From contig DATBRV010000049.1 of NCBI GenBank assembly GCA_036560145.1, positions 1-64,000 on the forward strand: a stretch of 64,000 nt of DNA, in the 5' to 3' direction. A program made the translations under genes and the position numbers. The notes beneath the pieces were generated by a model. That model was not told where the DNA came from and did not search any database. It saw only the letters and a program-made list of their open reading frames with translations. Below are positions 34,420 through 43,909 of the stretch, one piece after another. The DNA is from DATBRV01 sp036560145 (GTDB lineage Bacteria > Myxococcota_A > UBA9160 > SMWR01). The stretch's first letter is position 1. Each line of letters starts with the position of its first letter.

Positions 34420-35066
34420 TCCCCATCCAACACGGACGCGTGTCGCTGGCCCTGCACCCGCTCCGCGAGGGGGCGGGCCGGCCGCTGCTGTGCCTGCATG
34501 CCGTCGGCGGCTCGGCCCGGGACTTCCGCGACGCCGCGCAGCGCTGGCCGGGGCCGGCCTTCGGACTCGACTTCTCCGGCCACGGCGACTCGCAGCCGCT
34601 GCGCGGGGGCGGCTACTTCCCCGAGAACCTGGCGGGCGATGCGGACGCGGCGCTGGCTCGGATCGGCCCTGCCCTGCTGCTGGGCGCTGGGATCGGCGCG
34701 TATGTGGCGTTGCTGCTGGCGGGCGCGCGCCCCGACGCGGTTGCGGGCGCGCTGCTGCTCCCCGGCGCCGGCCTCGAAGGCGGCGGCGCCGCTCCCGACC
34801 CCGCCTCCAACACCCTCGCGCGTTGGACGGACTTCGCAGCGCCGCCCCCCGGCTGCGACCCCGCCGTGCGCCGGCTCGAGCGCGACATCCGGCCGCCCGA
34901 GTACGCCGAAGCCTTCGCGCGCGCCGCACGCGGATTGCTGCTCGCGGAAGGCGACTTTCCGCAGCCGCCCTGGTGGCAGGCGATCCGCTCCAGCGGGGCG
35001 GCGAGCCCGGCGCCGGGCGATCTCGAGGCGGGTCTGGCCCGCCTGGCAACCTTCCCGATCCGGTAG
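34416..35066 (+). CDS. alpha/beta-hydrolase-fold protein lacking the nucleophile Ser
   Basis: A 216-residue protein coupled to the preceding hydrolase by a GTGA overlap. The early L-L-C-L-H-A-V-G-G-S (about residue 20) and F-G-L-D-F-S-G-H-G-D-S (about 49) are standard for the fold. The nucleophile elbow, expected as G-x-S-x-G, reads G-A-G-I-G-A (about 79-84), so Ser is replaced by Gly. No clear catalytic His motif remains near the C-terminus. It is probably a non-catalytic partner of the intact hydrolase, or an enzyme on the way to loss. Confidence 0.72.
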   Translation: MIPIQHGRVSLALHPLREGAGRPLLCLHAVGGSARDFRDAAQRWPGPAFGLDFSGHGDSQPLRGGGYFPENLAGDADAALARIGPALLLGAGIGAYVALLLAGARPDAVAGALLLPGAGLEGGGAAPDPASNTLARWTDFAAPPPGCDPAVRRLERDIRPPEYAEAFARAARGLLLAEGDFPQPPWWQAIRSSGAASPAPGDLEAGLARLATFPIR

Positions 35067-35082
35067 GCGCGCCGAGCCAGCG

Positions 35083-35098
35083 TGCCGCCCGCGGCACA
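35083..35098. terminator. weak hairpin downstream of the hydrolase pair
   Basis: GTGCCG-CCCG-CGGCAC forms a perfect 6-bp stem with a four-base loop 17 bases after the stop. No T-run follows, so if it ends transcription it does so weakly or as a stabilising 3' end. The rest of the 214-base gap up to the transglutaminase gene shows no other clear signal. Confidence 0.3.
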
Positions 35099-35280
35099 GC
35101 CAGGCAGGGCAGCGCCCAATTTCGAGGCGTCGCGCGACCGCGCTTCGGGCAGCCCGACCGTCCGGCCGGCCCCGAGCCCCCGCCGAAGCGCGCGCCGCGG
35201 CTCCGGTCCACTTCCTGCATCGGATCGCGAGGGGGCGAGGTTCGCCCGCGTCCCCCGTCGGCCCGAGGTGCCCTCCCGCG

Positions 35281-38200
35281 ATGGCGATCCGCGTCGCCCT
35301 TCACCACCGCACGACCTACGGCTACGACCGGCGGGTCGCGCTCACGCCGCAGGTGATCCGCCTGCGGCCGGCCCCGCATGCGCGCACTCCAATCCTTTCG
35401 TATGCGCTGAAGATCACGCCGGAGGGGCACTTCCTGAACTGGCAGCAGGACCCGTTCGGGAACTTCCTCGCGCGCGTGGTGCTGCCCGAGGCGACCGAGC
35501 GGTTCGAGGTCCAGGTGGACCTGGTGGCGGAGCTTCACGTCATCAACCCGTTCGATTTCTTCCTCGAGCCGGACGCCGAGCACTGGCCGTTCCGCTACGA
35601 GACGGCCGTCGCCAAGGACCTCGCCGCCTACCGCGAAGCGGAGGCCGCCGGGCCCGCGCTGAATGCGTTCCTCGCCACGCTCCCCCGCGAACGCGGCCGC
35701 AGCATCGACTTCCTGGTCGAGCTGAACCGCCGCGTCTACTCGGCCGTCGAGTACGTGATCCGCATGCAGCCGGGGGTGCAGTCGCCGGAGGCGACGCTCC
35801 AGAAGGAGCAGGGCTCCTGCCGCGACTCCGCCTGGCTGCTGGTGCAGGCGCTCCGCCACCTCGGCTTCGCCGCGCGCTTCGCGAGCGGCTATCTCATTCA
35901 ACTCGTCGCCGACGAGAAGCCGCTCGAGGGCCCCGCCGGGCCGACGCGGGATTTCACCGATCTGCACGCCTGGGCGGAGGTCTACCTGCCCGGCGCGGGC
36001 TGGGTCGGGCTCGACGCGACCTCGGGGCTGCTCGCCGGGGAGGGTCACATCCCGCTCGCCTGCACCCCCGAGCCGGGCTCCGCCGCGCCGATCTCGGGCG
36101 AGGTGGAGGAGTGCGAGGTCTCCTTCGCGCACGCGATGTCGGTGGAGCGGATCCGCGAGGATCCGCGCGTCACCAGGCCCTACACCGACGCGCAGTGGGC
36201 GGCCATCGACACCCTGGGCCACGAGGTCGACGCACGGCTCTCGCAGGGCGACGTGCGGCTCACGCTGGGCGGCGAGCCGACCTTCGTCGCGAGCGACGCT
36301 CCCGACGCGCCGGAGTGGAACACCACGGCGCTGGGCGACGCGAAGCGCGAGCGCGCCGAGGACCTCCTGCGCCGGCTGCAAGCGCGCCTCGCGCCGGGGG
36401 CGCTGCTCCACTTCGGCCAGGGCAAGTGGTATCCGGGCGAGCCGCTCCCGCGCTGGGCCTACGGCTGCTACTGGCGCAAGGACGGGGAGCCGCTCTGGGA
36501 GGATCCGGGCCTGTTCGCGGATGCGCGCGTCCCATGCGACTTCGGCGAGGACGAGGCGCAGCGCTTCGTCTCGGCGCTCGCCAAGCGCCTCGACGTCGAT
36601 CCCGGATTCGCGCTGCCCGCCTACGAGGACGCCTGGTACTACCTGTGGCGGGAGCGGCGGCTTCCGACCAACGTCGATCCCCTCCAGGCCCGGCTCGACG
36701 ACGAGCTGGAGCGCGCGCGGCTGGCGCGCGTCTTCGACCGGGGCCTCGCGGCGATCGTGGGCTTTGCGCTCCCGCTCGAGCCGGACCCTCCCTGGGGAGG
36801 CGTGACGCCGACGCGCTGGCGCAGCGGTCCCTGGCCGCTGCGCCGCGAGCATCTCTACCTGCTCCCCGGCGACTCGGCGATGGGCTTCCGCCTCCCGCTC
36901 GACTCGCTGCCCTGGGCGGCGGAGGGGGACCAGGAACTCGCGCCCGAGCTGGACCCGGCGGAGCCGCGGCCGAAGCTGCCCCGGCGCGCCCGCCTGCGAC
37001 CCTTGCTGGTGTCACGCGGGGTCGCGCGCCCGGTCGACCCGGGCCCCCCGGCGCGCGGCGTTTCGGCCCGGGGGATCGTGCGCAAGGCCCTCTGCGTGGA
37101 GCCGCGCGGCGGCATCCTGCACTGCTTCCTGCCGCCGATCCCGCGCCTCGAGGAGTTCGTCGACCTGGTGCACGCGCTGGAGGACACGGCGTCGAAGCTG
37201 CGCATGCCGATCCGGATCGAGGGCTACCACCCGCCGGCGGATCTGCGTCTCGAGAAGCTCGAGGTGACGCCGGATCCCGGCGTGATCGAGGTGAACGTGC
37301 CGCCCGTGGCGAGCTGGGCGGAGGGGGTGGCGGCCACCTGCTCGCTGTACGACGAGGCGCGCGGCGCGCGCCTGCGCGCCGAGAAGTTCATGCTCGACGG
37401 CCGCCACATCGGGACCGGCGGCGGCAACCACATCACGATCGGAGGCGCGACGCCCGCCGACAGCCCGCTGCTGCGGCGGCCCGACCTGCTGCGCAGCCTG
37501 ATCGGCTATTGGCAGGATCATCCCTCCCTCTCCTATCTCTTCTCGGGCCTCTGCATCGGCCCCACCAGCCAGGCGCCGCGCGTGGACGAGGCGCGCAGCG
37601 ACGCGCTCTACGAGCTCGAGATCGCCTTCCGCCAGCTCCCGCCGGCCGCGTCCGAGGGCGCGGTGCCGCCGTGGCTCCCCGACCGGGTGCTGCGCAATCT
37701 GCTGGTCGACGTCTCCGGCAACACCCACCGCACGGAGCACTGCATCGACAAGCTCTTCTCGCCCGACGGCCCGCGCGGGCGGCTGGGCCTGCTCGAGCTG
37801 CGCGCCTTCGAGATGCCGCCGCACGCGCGCATGAGCTGCGTGCAGCAGCTCCTGCTGCGCGCGCTGATCGCGCGCTTCTGGGAGAATCCCCATCGGCCCC
37901 GGCTGGTGCGCTGGGGAACCCAGCTCCACGATCGCTTCCTGCTTCCGCACTTCGTCGAGCAGGATGTCCGCGACGTGACGCTCGAGCTGGCGCAGGCGGG
38001 CTTCCGCTTCGACCCGGCCTGGCTGGCGCCCTTCCTCGAGTTCCGCTTTCCGCGCATCGGAGAGGTCGCGCGCGCCGGCGTGTGGCTGGAGCTGCGCCAT
38101 GCGCTGGAGCCCTGGCCGGTGCTGGGCGAGGAAGCCAGCCAGGCGGGGACGGTCCGCTACGTCGACTCCTCCGTCGAGCGCATCCAGGTGAAGGTGCGCG

Positions 38201-38586
38201 GCGGCATCGGCGATCGCTTCGCCGTCACCTGCAACGGCCGCGCCCTGCCGCTGCATCCGACGGGGATGCAGGGCGAGCGGGTGGCCGGCGTCCGCTACCG
38301 CGCCTGGCAGCCGCCCTCCTGCCTGCACCCGACGATCCCCTCGCACGCGCCGCTCGTCTTCGAGCTGGTCGACACCTGGCAGGAGCGCTCGCTCGGCGGC
38401 TGCACCTATCACGTCGCGCATCCGGGCGGGCTCGCCTACGAGCGCTTCCCGGTCAACGCCGCCGAAGCCGAGACGCGCCGCGTATCGCGTTTCGAGACGC
38501 TGGGGCACACTCCGGGCCGGATGCTGGTCACGGCTCCCGTGCCCGATCCCGAGTACCCCCTCACGCTCGATCTGCGACGGAGCTGA
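35281..38586 (+). CDS. transglutaminase-like protease fused to DUF2126
   Basis: An 1101-residue protein. The N-terminal part has the bacterial transglutaminase N-domain (H-H-R-T-T-Y-x-Y-D at the start) and a papain-like core: Cys in G-S-C-R-D-S-A-W (about 180), His in D-L-H-A-W-A-E-V-Y (about 227) and Asp in G-L-D-A-T-S-G (about 244). From about 300 onward is DUF2126, with G-G-E-P-T-F-V (about 329), G-K-W-Y-P-G-E-P-L-P-R-W (about 380) and H-I-G-T-G-G-G-N-H (about 708). Such proteins occur with ATP-grasp and alpha-E proteins in predicted peptide-bond-forming loci. The following two genes complete the set. Confidence 0.9.
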   Translation: MAIRVALHHRTTYGYDRRVALTPQVIRLRPAPHARTPILSYALKITPEGHFLNWQQDPFGNFLARVVLPEATERFEVQVDLVAELHVINPFDFFLEPDAEHWPFRYETAVAKDLAAYREAEAAGPALNAFLATLPRERGRSIDFLVELNRRVYSAVEYVIRMQPGVQSPEATLQKEQGSCRDSAWLLVQALRHLGFAARFASGYLIQLVADEKPLEGPAGPTRDFTDLHAWAEVYLPGAGWVGLDATSGLLAGEGHIPLACTPEPGSAAPISGEVEECEVSFAHAMSVERIREDPRVTRPYTDAQWAAIDTLGHEVDARLSQGDVRLTLGGEPTFVASDAPDAPEWNTTALGDAKRERAEDLLRRLQARLAPGALLHFGQGKWYPGEPLPRWAYGCYWRKDGEPLWEDPGLFADARVPCDFGEDEAQRFVSALAKRLDVDPGFALPAYEDAWYYLWRERRLPTNVDPLQARLDDELERARLARVFDRGLAAIVGFALPLEPDPPWGGVTPTRWRSGPWPLRREHLYLLPGDSAMGFRLPLDSLPWAAEGDQELAPELDPAEPRPKLPRRARLRPLLVSRGVARPVDPGPPARGVSARGIVRKALCVEPRGGILHCFLPPIPRLEEFVDLVHALEDTASKLRMPIRIEGYHPPADLRLEKLEVTPDPGVIEVNVPPVASWAEGVAATCSLYDEARGARLRAEKFMLDGRHIGTGGGNHITIGGATPADSPLLRRPDLLRSLIGYWQDHPSLSYLFSGLCIGPTSQAPRVDEARSDALYELEIAFRQLPPAASEGAVPPWLPDRVLRNLLVDVSGNTHRTEHCIDKLFSPDGPRGRLGLLELRAFEMPPHARMSCVQQLLLRALIARFWENPHRPRLVRWGTQLHDRFLLPHFVEQDVRDVTLELAQAGFRFDPAWLAPFLEFRFPRIGEVARAGVWLELRHALEPWPVLGEEASQAGTVRYVDSSVERIQVKVRGGIGDRFAVTCNGRALPLHPTGMQGERVAGVRYRAWQPPSCLHPTIPSHAPLVFELVDTWQERSLGGCTYHVAHPGGLAYERFPVNAAEAETRRVSRFETLGHTPGRMLVTAPVPDPEYPLTLDLRRS

Positions 38587-38597
38587 GCCAGGCGCGC

Positions 38598-41087
38598 ATG
38601 ACCGGGACCGACCCGCTGCGGCTCGACTACGAAGCGCTTCCCGGCCTGCACGACGAGATGCTGGAGGCCGACGGTCGCCCGCGCGCGCACTGGGATCCCC
38701 TGATGCGCTCGCTCCACGCGATGGGGAGCGCGGGGCTGGCGCGGCGCTGGGAATCCGCGCGGCGCCTGATCCACGAGAACGGGGTCACCTACAACGTCTA
38801 CGGCGATCCGCGCGGGATGGACCGGCCCTGGGAGCTGGATCCGATCCCGCTGGTCTCGTCCGAAGCCGAATGGAAGCCGGTGCGCGCCGCGCTGGCCCAG
38901 CGCGCGCGGCTGCTCGACGCGATCCTCGCCGATCTCTACGGCGCGCAGCGGCTGCTCCGCGAGGGGCTCCTGCCGGCGGAGCTGGTCTTCGCACACCCGA
39001 GCTACCTGCGGCCGTGTCATGGGGCGCGGCTCGAGGGCGACTGCTGGCTCCAGATCTACGCCGCCGATCTCGCGCGCGCGCCCGACGGGCAGTGGTGGGT
39101 GCTCGCCGATCGTACCCAGGCGCCCTCGGGCGCCGGCTACGCGCTCGAGAACCGGCTGGTGGTCTCGCGCACGCTGCCGGAGGCGTTCCGCGAGAGCCGG
39201 GTCGAGCGGCTCGCCGGCTTCTTCCAGCGCCTGCGTGACACGCTGCGCGCGCTGGCGCCGCGGCACCGCGACAATCCCCGGATCGGGCTGCTCACCCCGG
39301 GGCCCTACAACGAGACCTATTTCGAGCACGCCTACCTGGCCCGCTATCTGGGCCTCACCCTCGTCGAGGGCGGAGACCTCACCGTCCGCGACCGCGCGCT
39401 CTACTTGAAGACGCTGGGCGGGCTCGAGCAGGTGGACGTGCTGCTGCGCCGGGTCGATGACGTGTTCTGCGATCCGCTCTCGCTGCGCAGCGATTCTTCG
39501 CTCGGCGTGGCGGGGCTGGTGCACGCGGTTCGCGCCGGAAACCTGACGGTCGCCAACGCGCTCGGGAGCGGACTGGTCGAGACGCCCGCCCTGCTCGCCT
39601 TCCTCCCGGGTTTGTGCCGTGCGCTGCTGGGCGAGGAGCTCGCCCTGCCCTCGGTCGCCACCTGGTGGTGCGGACACGAGGATGCGCTCGCCTACGTCGA
39701 GGAGCACCTCGAGGAGCTGGTGATCAAGCCCGCCTTCCCGGGGCCCCAGATGGAGCCGAGCTTCGGAGCCGGCCTCTCCTCCGCCGAGGCCGAGGCCCTG
39801 ATCGCGAAGGTGCGCGCGAAGCCGCACGCCTTCGTGGCGCAGGAGCAGGTGGCGCTCTCGACCGCGCCGGTCTGGGACGCGGACCGCGTGCAGCCGCGCC
39901 ACCTGGTGCTGCGCGCCTACGCCACCGCGGCCGCCCCCGGCGACTGGGAGGTGATGCCGGGCGGGCTCACGCGCGTCTCGTCGGCGCGCGATTCGCTGGT
40001 CGTCTCGATGCAGCGCGGCGGCGGCAGCAAGGACACCTGGATCGCCTGCGAGCAGCGGCCGCGGCCGATCAGCCTGCTGCGGCCGGCGGGCGCGCCGATC
40101 GAGCTGACGCGCGGCGGAGCGGAACTGCCCTCCCGGGTGGCGGACAATCTCTTCTGGCTGGGCCGTTACCTCGAGCGCGCCGAGGGCACCGCGCGCATCG
40201 CGCGCGGCATCCTGTCGCGCGCCACCGTCGACAGCGCCGAGACCAACGCGGCCCTTTCGCCGCTGCTGCTCGCGCTCACCCGCCACGGGGGCCTCTCCGA
40301 GAGCGCGCCCGCCGAGGAGGCCGCCCTGCTCGAGCTCCTCTTCGAAGTGGAGACCCCGCGCTCGCTGCGCGCGACGATCGCCGCCGTGCACCAGCTCGCC
40401 TTCTCGCTGCGGGACCAGATCTCGCTCGACACCTGGCGCGTGCTCTCGGAGCTGAAGCAGGACTTCCCGCATCCGGGCGCGCCGGTCCGGAGCGCCCCGG
40501 CCGCCCAGCGGGTGCTGAATCGCATGATCGTCTGGCTCTCGGCCTGGAACGGCCTCGCGATGGAGAGCATGACGCGCACGCTCGGCTGGCGCTTCGCCGA
40601 CATGGGGCGCCGGATCGAGCGCGGCGCCTGGACGGCGACCCTGGTCGGCGCCTGTCTAGGCGCCGCGCACGACGACGAAGCGCCGCAGCTGGAGGCGCTC
40701 ATCGAAGTAGCCGAGTGCGCCATCACCTACCGGCGCCGCTACCGAGGCGAGCTCCAGGCGGTGCCCACCCTCGATCTGCTGCTCACCGACGAGACCAACC
40801 CGCGCTCGCTGGCGTTCCAGCTGGTGGCCCTCGAGGAGCACGTGGGCCGCCTGCCCGGCGGCTCGGCGCGCGGCGAGCGGGTGGGCGAGGCGCGCATCGC
40901 GCTGGCCGCGCAGGCGCGCGTGCGGCTGGCGGACATCAGCGAGCTGGGCCGCGCCGAGGCCGGCAAGCGCCTGCGCCTCGAGGAATTCCTGGGGCGCACG
41001 CTCGACGATCTGCGCGCGTTCTCCGACGTATTGACCCGCAGCTACCTCTCGCACGTCGGCGAATCCCGGCGCATCGAGCACTTCTAG
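38598..41087 (+). CDS. circularly permuted ATP-grasp protein fused to alpha-E domain
   Basis: An 829-residue fusion. Residues of about 1-480 form a circularly permuted ATP-grasp domain, with N-G-V-T-Y-N-V-Y near 57, T-P-G-P-Y-N-E-T-Y-F-E-H near 232, and acidic/Lys metal and ATP ligands in R-R-V-D-D-V-F-C-D. Residues of about 510-829 form the helical alpha-E domain, opening with R-V-A-D-N-L-F-W-L-G-R-Y-L-E-R-A-E. The two parts are separate neighbouring genes in many genomes. The expected chemistry is ATP-driven amide or peptide bond formation. It lies 11 bases after the DUF2126 gene and 8 bases before a second transglutaminase. Confidence 0.9.
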   Translation: MTGTDPLRLDYEALPGLHDEMLEADGRPRAHWDPLMRSLHAMGSAGLARRWESARRLIHENGVTYNVYGDPRGMDRPWELDPIPLVSSEAEWKPVRAALAQRARLLDAILADLYGAQRLLREGLLPAELVFAHPSYLRPCHGARLEGDCWLQIYAADLARAPDGQWWVLADRTQAPSGAGYALENRLVVSRTLPEAFRESRVERLAGFFQRLRDTLRALAPRHRDNPRIGLLTPGPYNETYFEHAYLARYLGLTLVEGGDLTVRDRALYLKTLGGLEQVDVLLRRVDDVFCDPLSLRSDSSLGVAGLVHAVRAGNLTVANALGSGLVETPALLAFLPGLCRALLGEELALPSVATWWCGHEDALAYVEEHLEELVIKPAFPGPQMEPSFGAGLSSAEAEALIAKVRAKPHAFVAQEQVALSTAPVWDADRVQPRHLVLRAYATAAAPGDWEVMPGGLTRVSSARDSLVVSMQRGGGSKDTWIACEQRPRPISLLRPAGAPIELTRGGAELPSRVADNLFWLGRYLERAEGTARIARGILSRATVDSAETNAALSPLLLALTRHGGLSESAPAEEAALLELLFEVETPRSLRATIAAVHQLAFSLRDQISLDTWRVLSELKQDFPHPGAPVRSAPAAQRVLNRMIVWLSAWNGLAMESMTRTLGWRFADMGRRIERGAWTATLVGACLGAAHDDEAPQLEALIEVAECAITYRRRYRGELQAVPTLDLLLTDETNPRSLAFQLVALEEHVGRLPGGSARGERVGEARIALAAQARVRLADISELGRAEAGKRLRLEEFLGRTLDDLRAFSDVLTRSYLSHVGESRRIEHF

Positions 41088-41095
41088 GAGCGGCC

Positions 41096-41995
41096 GTGCG
41101 CTACCGCGTCACCCACACCACCACCTACGCCTACGACGAGCTCGTCTCGATCGGCCACAACGAAGTCCGGCTCGAGCCGCGGGCCACCCCGCGCCAGCGC
41201 TGCTTCGCCACCGTGCTCGAGATCGACCCCACGCCGGCGGTGCTCTCGCCCGAGCTCGACTACTTCGGGAACCGCGCCAGCTTCTTCACGCTCCAGGAGC
41301 CTCACCATCGCATGCTGGTGACGGCGAGGAGCGAGCTGGAGATCGCCGCCGCCCCGCCGCCGCGGCCGGAGGCGACACCGGCCTGGGACGATCTCCTGTC
41401 TTCGCTGCCCTACGACACCTCGGCGGAGGGCCTCTCCGCGTTCGAGATGAGCTTCGAGTCTCCGCTGGTGCCGCTCTCGCCGGCCTTCGCGGAGTTCGCC
41501 GAGCCGTGCTTCCCGCCCGGCCGCCCGCTGCTCGAGGCCGCGCTCGACCTCACCGGCCGCATCCACGCCGCCTTCGAATACCGGCCCGGCGCCACCTCGG
41601 TGACGACGCCGGCGCTGGAGGTGCTCGAGCAGCGCCACGGCGTCTGCCAGGACTTCGCTCACGTCGAGATCGCCTGCCTGCGCGCGCTGGGCCTGCCCGC
41701 GCGCTACGTGAGCGGCTACATCCGGACCCATCCACCGCCGGGCCGCGAGCGGCTGGTCGGCGCGGACGCGAGTCACGCCTGGGTCTCGGTCTGGACCGGG
41801 GAAGCCGGCTGGATCGACCTCGATCCGACCAACGACCGGATCGCGGGCGATCAGCACGTGACGCTCGCCTGGGGCCGGGACTACGCCGACGTCGCGCCGA
41901 TCAAGGGCGTGATCCTCGGCGGTGGCGGGCATACCGTCGAGGTCGCCGTCGAGGTGGAGGAGAGCGAGGAGCCTTCGCACGAGGACCCCCGGTAG
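41096..41995 (+). CDS. transglutaminase family protein (short form)
   Basis: A 299-residue protein with GTG start and TAGGAG ahead of it. The N-terminal beta domain begins Y-R-V-T-H-T-T-T-Y-x-Y-D. The core has Cys in H-G-V-C-Q-D-F-A-H (about 185), His in D-A-S-H-A-W-V-S (about 226) and Asp in I-D-L-D-P-T-N-D (about 242), so the triad is intact. It is probably a protease or peptide transferase acting on the product of the upstream ATP-grasp protein. It is the last gene of the three-gene cluster. Confidence 0.9.
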   Translation: MRYRVTHTTTYAYDELVSIGHNEVRLEPRATPRQRCFATVLEIDPTPAVLSPELDYFGNRASFFTLQEPHHRMLVTARSELEIAAAPPPRPEATPAWDDLLSSLPYDTSAEGLSAFEMSFESPLVPLSPAFAEFAEPCFPPGRPLLEAALDLTGRIHAAFEYRPGATSVTTPALEVLEQRHGVCQDFAHVEIACLRALGLPARYVSGYIRTHPPPGRERLVGADASHAWVSVWTGEAGWIDLDPTNDRIAGDQHVTLAWGRDYADVAPIKGVILGGGGHTVEVAVEVEESEEPSHEDPR

Positions 41996-42094
41996 ACGGC
42001 GAAGGATCGCAGACTGCGTATTTCCACGGATTGACGCGACGTCTCCATCGGGACGTAGGATGCCCGGCTGAAACGGCCATCGAGGGCGCGTTCC

Positions 42095-43255
42095 ATGGAT
42101 ACGGCCACCTCGATCCTGCTGGCGATGGGTTTGCTGGTCGCGTGGATGATCGGACCCATCATGGTGTTGCGCTACCGGATCGTCGTCGTTCCGAAGCGAT
42201 ACGAAGAGATCCGGGATCGCTTCGTCGGGAATGATCCGGAAGGGTTGCGGGCGACACCGGACGATCGGAGCCGATCCGGCGCCTGGCATTACGCGCGCCT
42301 GCTCAGCCCCGGTACAAAGCCAGAGGATCCCGAGAAGACCCTCAAACAGCAGTTCTGGCACTTCCACGGGTGGAATCGCTACCGCCTGCCGCTCGCCGCC
42401 GTCGTCGTCCTGTCGGGTCTCATGCTGGCCTTCTCGGGCCTCTGGATTGCGCAGAAGCTCTGCCCGCCCCCGAGCACGCCCATCGGAACCGCCCTCGCCC
42501 GGATCGAGCCCGTTTTCCCGATGGCTCTCTGGGGCGCCTACGTCTGGTCGCTCTACGAGATCCTGAGTCGCAGGAAGTCGGGCGACCTGACCCCCGTCGA
42601 GCTATGGGAGATCGCCTCCCGCTACGTCACGGCGATCCCGGTTGGCTATGCCTTCTCGCTGCTCATCGACCTCAGCAGTGCCCAGCCGCTCGCTGCGTTC
42701 GCCGTGTCCGCCTTCCCGCTGCGCGACATCCGGCAATTCTTCCGCGCCTATTCCCTCAGCAAGCTGGATCGGAAGAGCGAGACTGCTTCCTCCGCCGACT
42801 CGAGGGGCTACCTGAGCGACACGCTTTGCGGCGTGGGGAACGCCACCATCGCCCGACTGGAGGAGTTGAACATCGAAAGCTACATGGACCTCGCCTATGC
42901 GGACCCGGTGAAGCTGATGATCAAGACCGGGGCCCCCATCGAGCTGGTGCTCGCCTGGATCGATCAGGCGATGCTCTCCGTGTATGCCGCTCCGCACAAG
43001 GCCGCGCTGGCGTCGTACGGGATGCCCTGCGCCCTCGACATGTGCGAGTTCTACGCCCGCCACTGCTGGGACGTCGTCGGAGGGACGAGCAAGCCATGGG
43101 AAATCAACGCCGCCGTGCTGGCTCTGGCCCACAAGCTCGAAATCCCAGCGGTGATCCTGGTCGAGCAGATCCTGCGCAACGTGTTCGAGGATCCGCACAC
43201 CCAGTTCCTCGTCCGCGTCTGGCACGGCCCCGCCACGTCCGAGACCACGCTATGA
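42095..43255 (+). CDS. membrane protein with C-terminal helix-hairpin-helix-like region, unknown
   Basis: A 386-residue protein. Membrane segments are seen at about residues 6-27, 98-120, 138-155 and 182-205. The following soluble part contains G-V-G-N-A-T-I-A-R-L-E-E-L-N-I (about 249-263), a helix-hairpin-helix-like motif of the kind found in DUF4332 proteins, then a mostly helical C-terminus with scattered Cys. ATG 42095 begins directly at the first helix. It stands alone between two unrelated operons and its end overlaps the convergent peroxiredoxin gene by six bases. No function assigned. Confidence 0.65.
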   Translation: MDTATSILLAMGLLVAWMIGPIMVLRYRIVVVPKRYEEIRDRFVGNDPEGLRATPDDRSRSGAWHYARLLSPGTKPEDPEKTLKQQFWHFHGWNRYRLPLAAVVVLSGLMLAFSGLWIAQKLCPPPSTPIGTALARIEPVFPMALWGAYVWSLYEILSRRKSGDLTPVELWEIASRYVTAIPVGYAFSLLIDLSSAQPLAAFAVSAFPLRDIRQFFRAYSLSKLDRKSETASSADSRGYLSDTLCGVGNATIARLEELNIESYMDLAYADPVKLMIKTGAPIELVLAWIDQAMLSVYAAPHKAALASYGMPCALDMCEFYARHCWDVVGGTSKPWEINAAVLALAHKLEIPAVILVEQILRNVFEDPHTQFLVRVWHGPATSETTL

Positions 43256-43783
43256 GGCGCGCTGCAGCACGGCGAGATCCGCGAGCACCTGCTTCACGTT
43301 CTGCTTCGGATCGACGTTCTCGTAGTGCTTCGCGATCTTGCCGCTCGGATCGATCAGGAAGGTGTCGCGGCGCGCGTAGGTGAAGCCGAGCCGTGAGGTG
43401 AGCACGCCGTAGCGCGCGGCGACCTCCTTGTTGGCATCCGAGAGCAACGGAAACGACACGTGGTATTTCTTGGCGAACTCCGCGTGCGAGGCGACGTCGT
43501 CGAGGCTCACGCCCAGCACGCGCGCGCCGACCTTGTGCAGCTCCGTGACGTCGTCGCGAAACGCGCAGACCTGGTCCGTGCACCCCGGAGTGAAGTCCTT
43601 CGGATAGAAGTACAGCACCACCCAATGGCCCTGGTATTGCTCCAGCGTATGCCACGTCCCGTGCTGGTCCTGGAGGCGGAGCGCCGGCGCCGGCTGCCCG
43701 GGCTGCGGCGGCGCGACGTCCGCCGCACCTGCCGCCGCAGAGAAGCCGAACAGGAGAAGCAACGCCGCGCCGATCGCTCTCAT
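43250..43783 (-). CDS. exported peroxiredoxin (Bcp/PrxQ type)
   Basis: A 177-residue thiol peroxidase with a signal peptide (cleavage near A-A-G-A-A-D). The peroxidatic site is F-T-P-G-C-T-D-Q-V-C (about residues 65-74), with both the peroxidatic Cys and the resolving Cys five residues later, as in PrxQ/Bcp. The conserved Arg lies further on in the usual region. Most Bcp proteins are cytoplasmic; the leader here suggests a periplasmic role in detoxifying peroxides. ATG 43783 is the only sensible start. Confidence 0.9.
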   Translation of the reverse strand: MRAIGAALLLLFGFSAAAGAADVAPPQPGQPAPALRLQDQHGTWHTLEQYQGHWVVLYFYPKDFTPGCTDQVCAFRDDVTELHKVGARVLGVSLDDVASHAEFAKKYHVSFPLLSDANKEVAARYGVLTSRLGFTYARRDTFLIDPSGKIAKHYENVDPKQNVKQVLADLAVLQRAS

Positions 43784-43909
43784 GGGAACCTCGCCAAGGG
43801 TTGTCTCGACTCTATCACCGAATGCCCGATCGATCCGCGGCGCCGCGTGAGATGAACGCCTCGGCCGACTTCCGCTGTAGCGAAGGGCTTTGCCAGCGTC
43901 GAGCCGACG

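Noticed and set aside
35082..38597. The upstream part of a 2001-codon open frame that is continuous with the ATP-grasp gene
   Set aside because: It is the +1 shadow of the transglutaminase-DUF2126 gene, which has intact catalytic motifs. The real gene in this frame starts at 38598.
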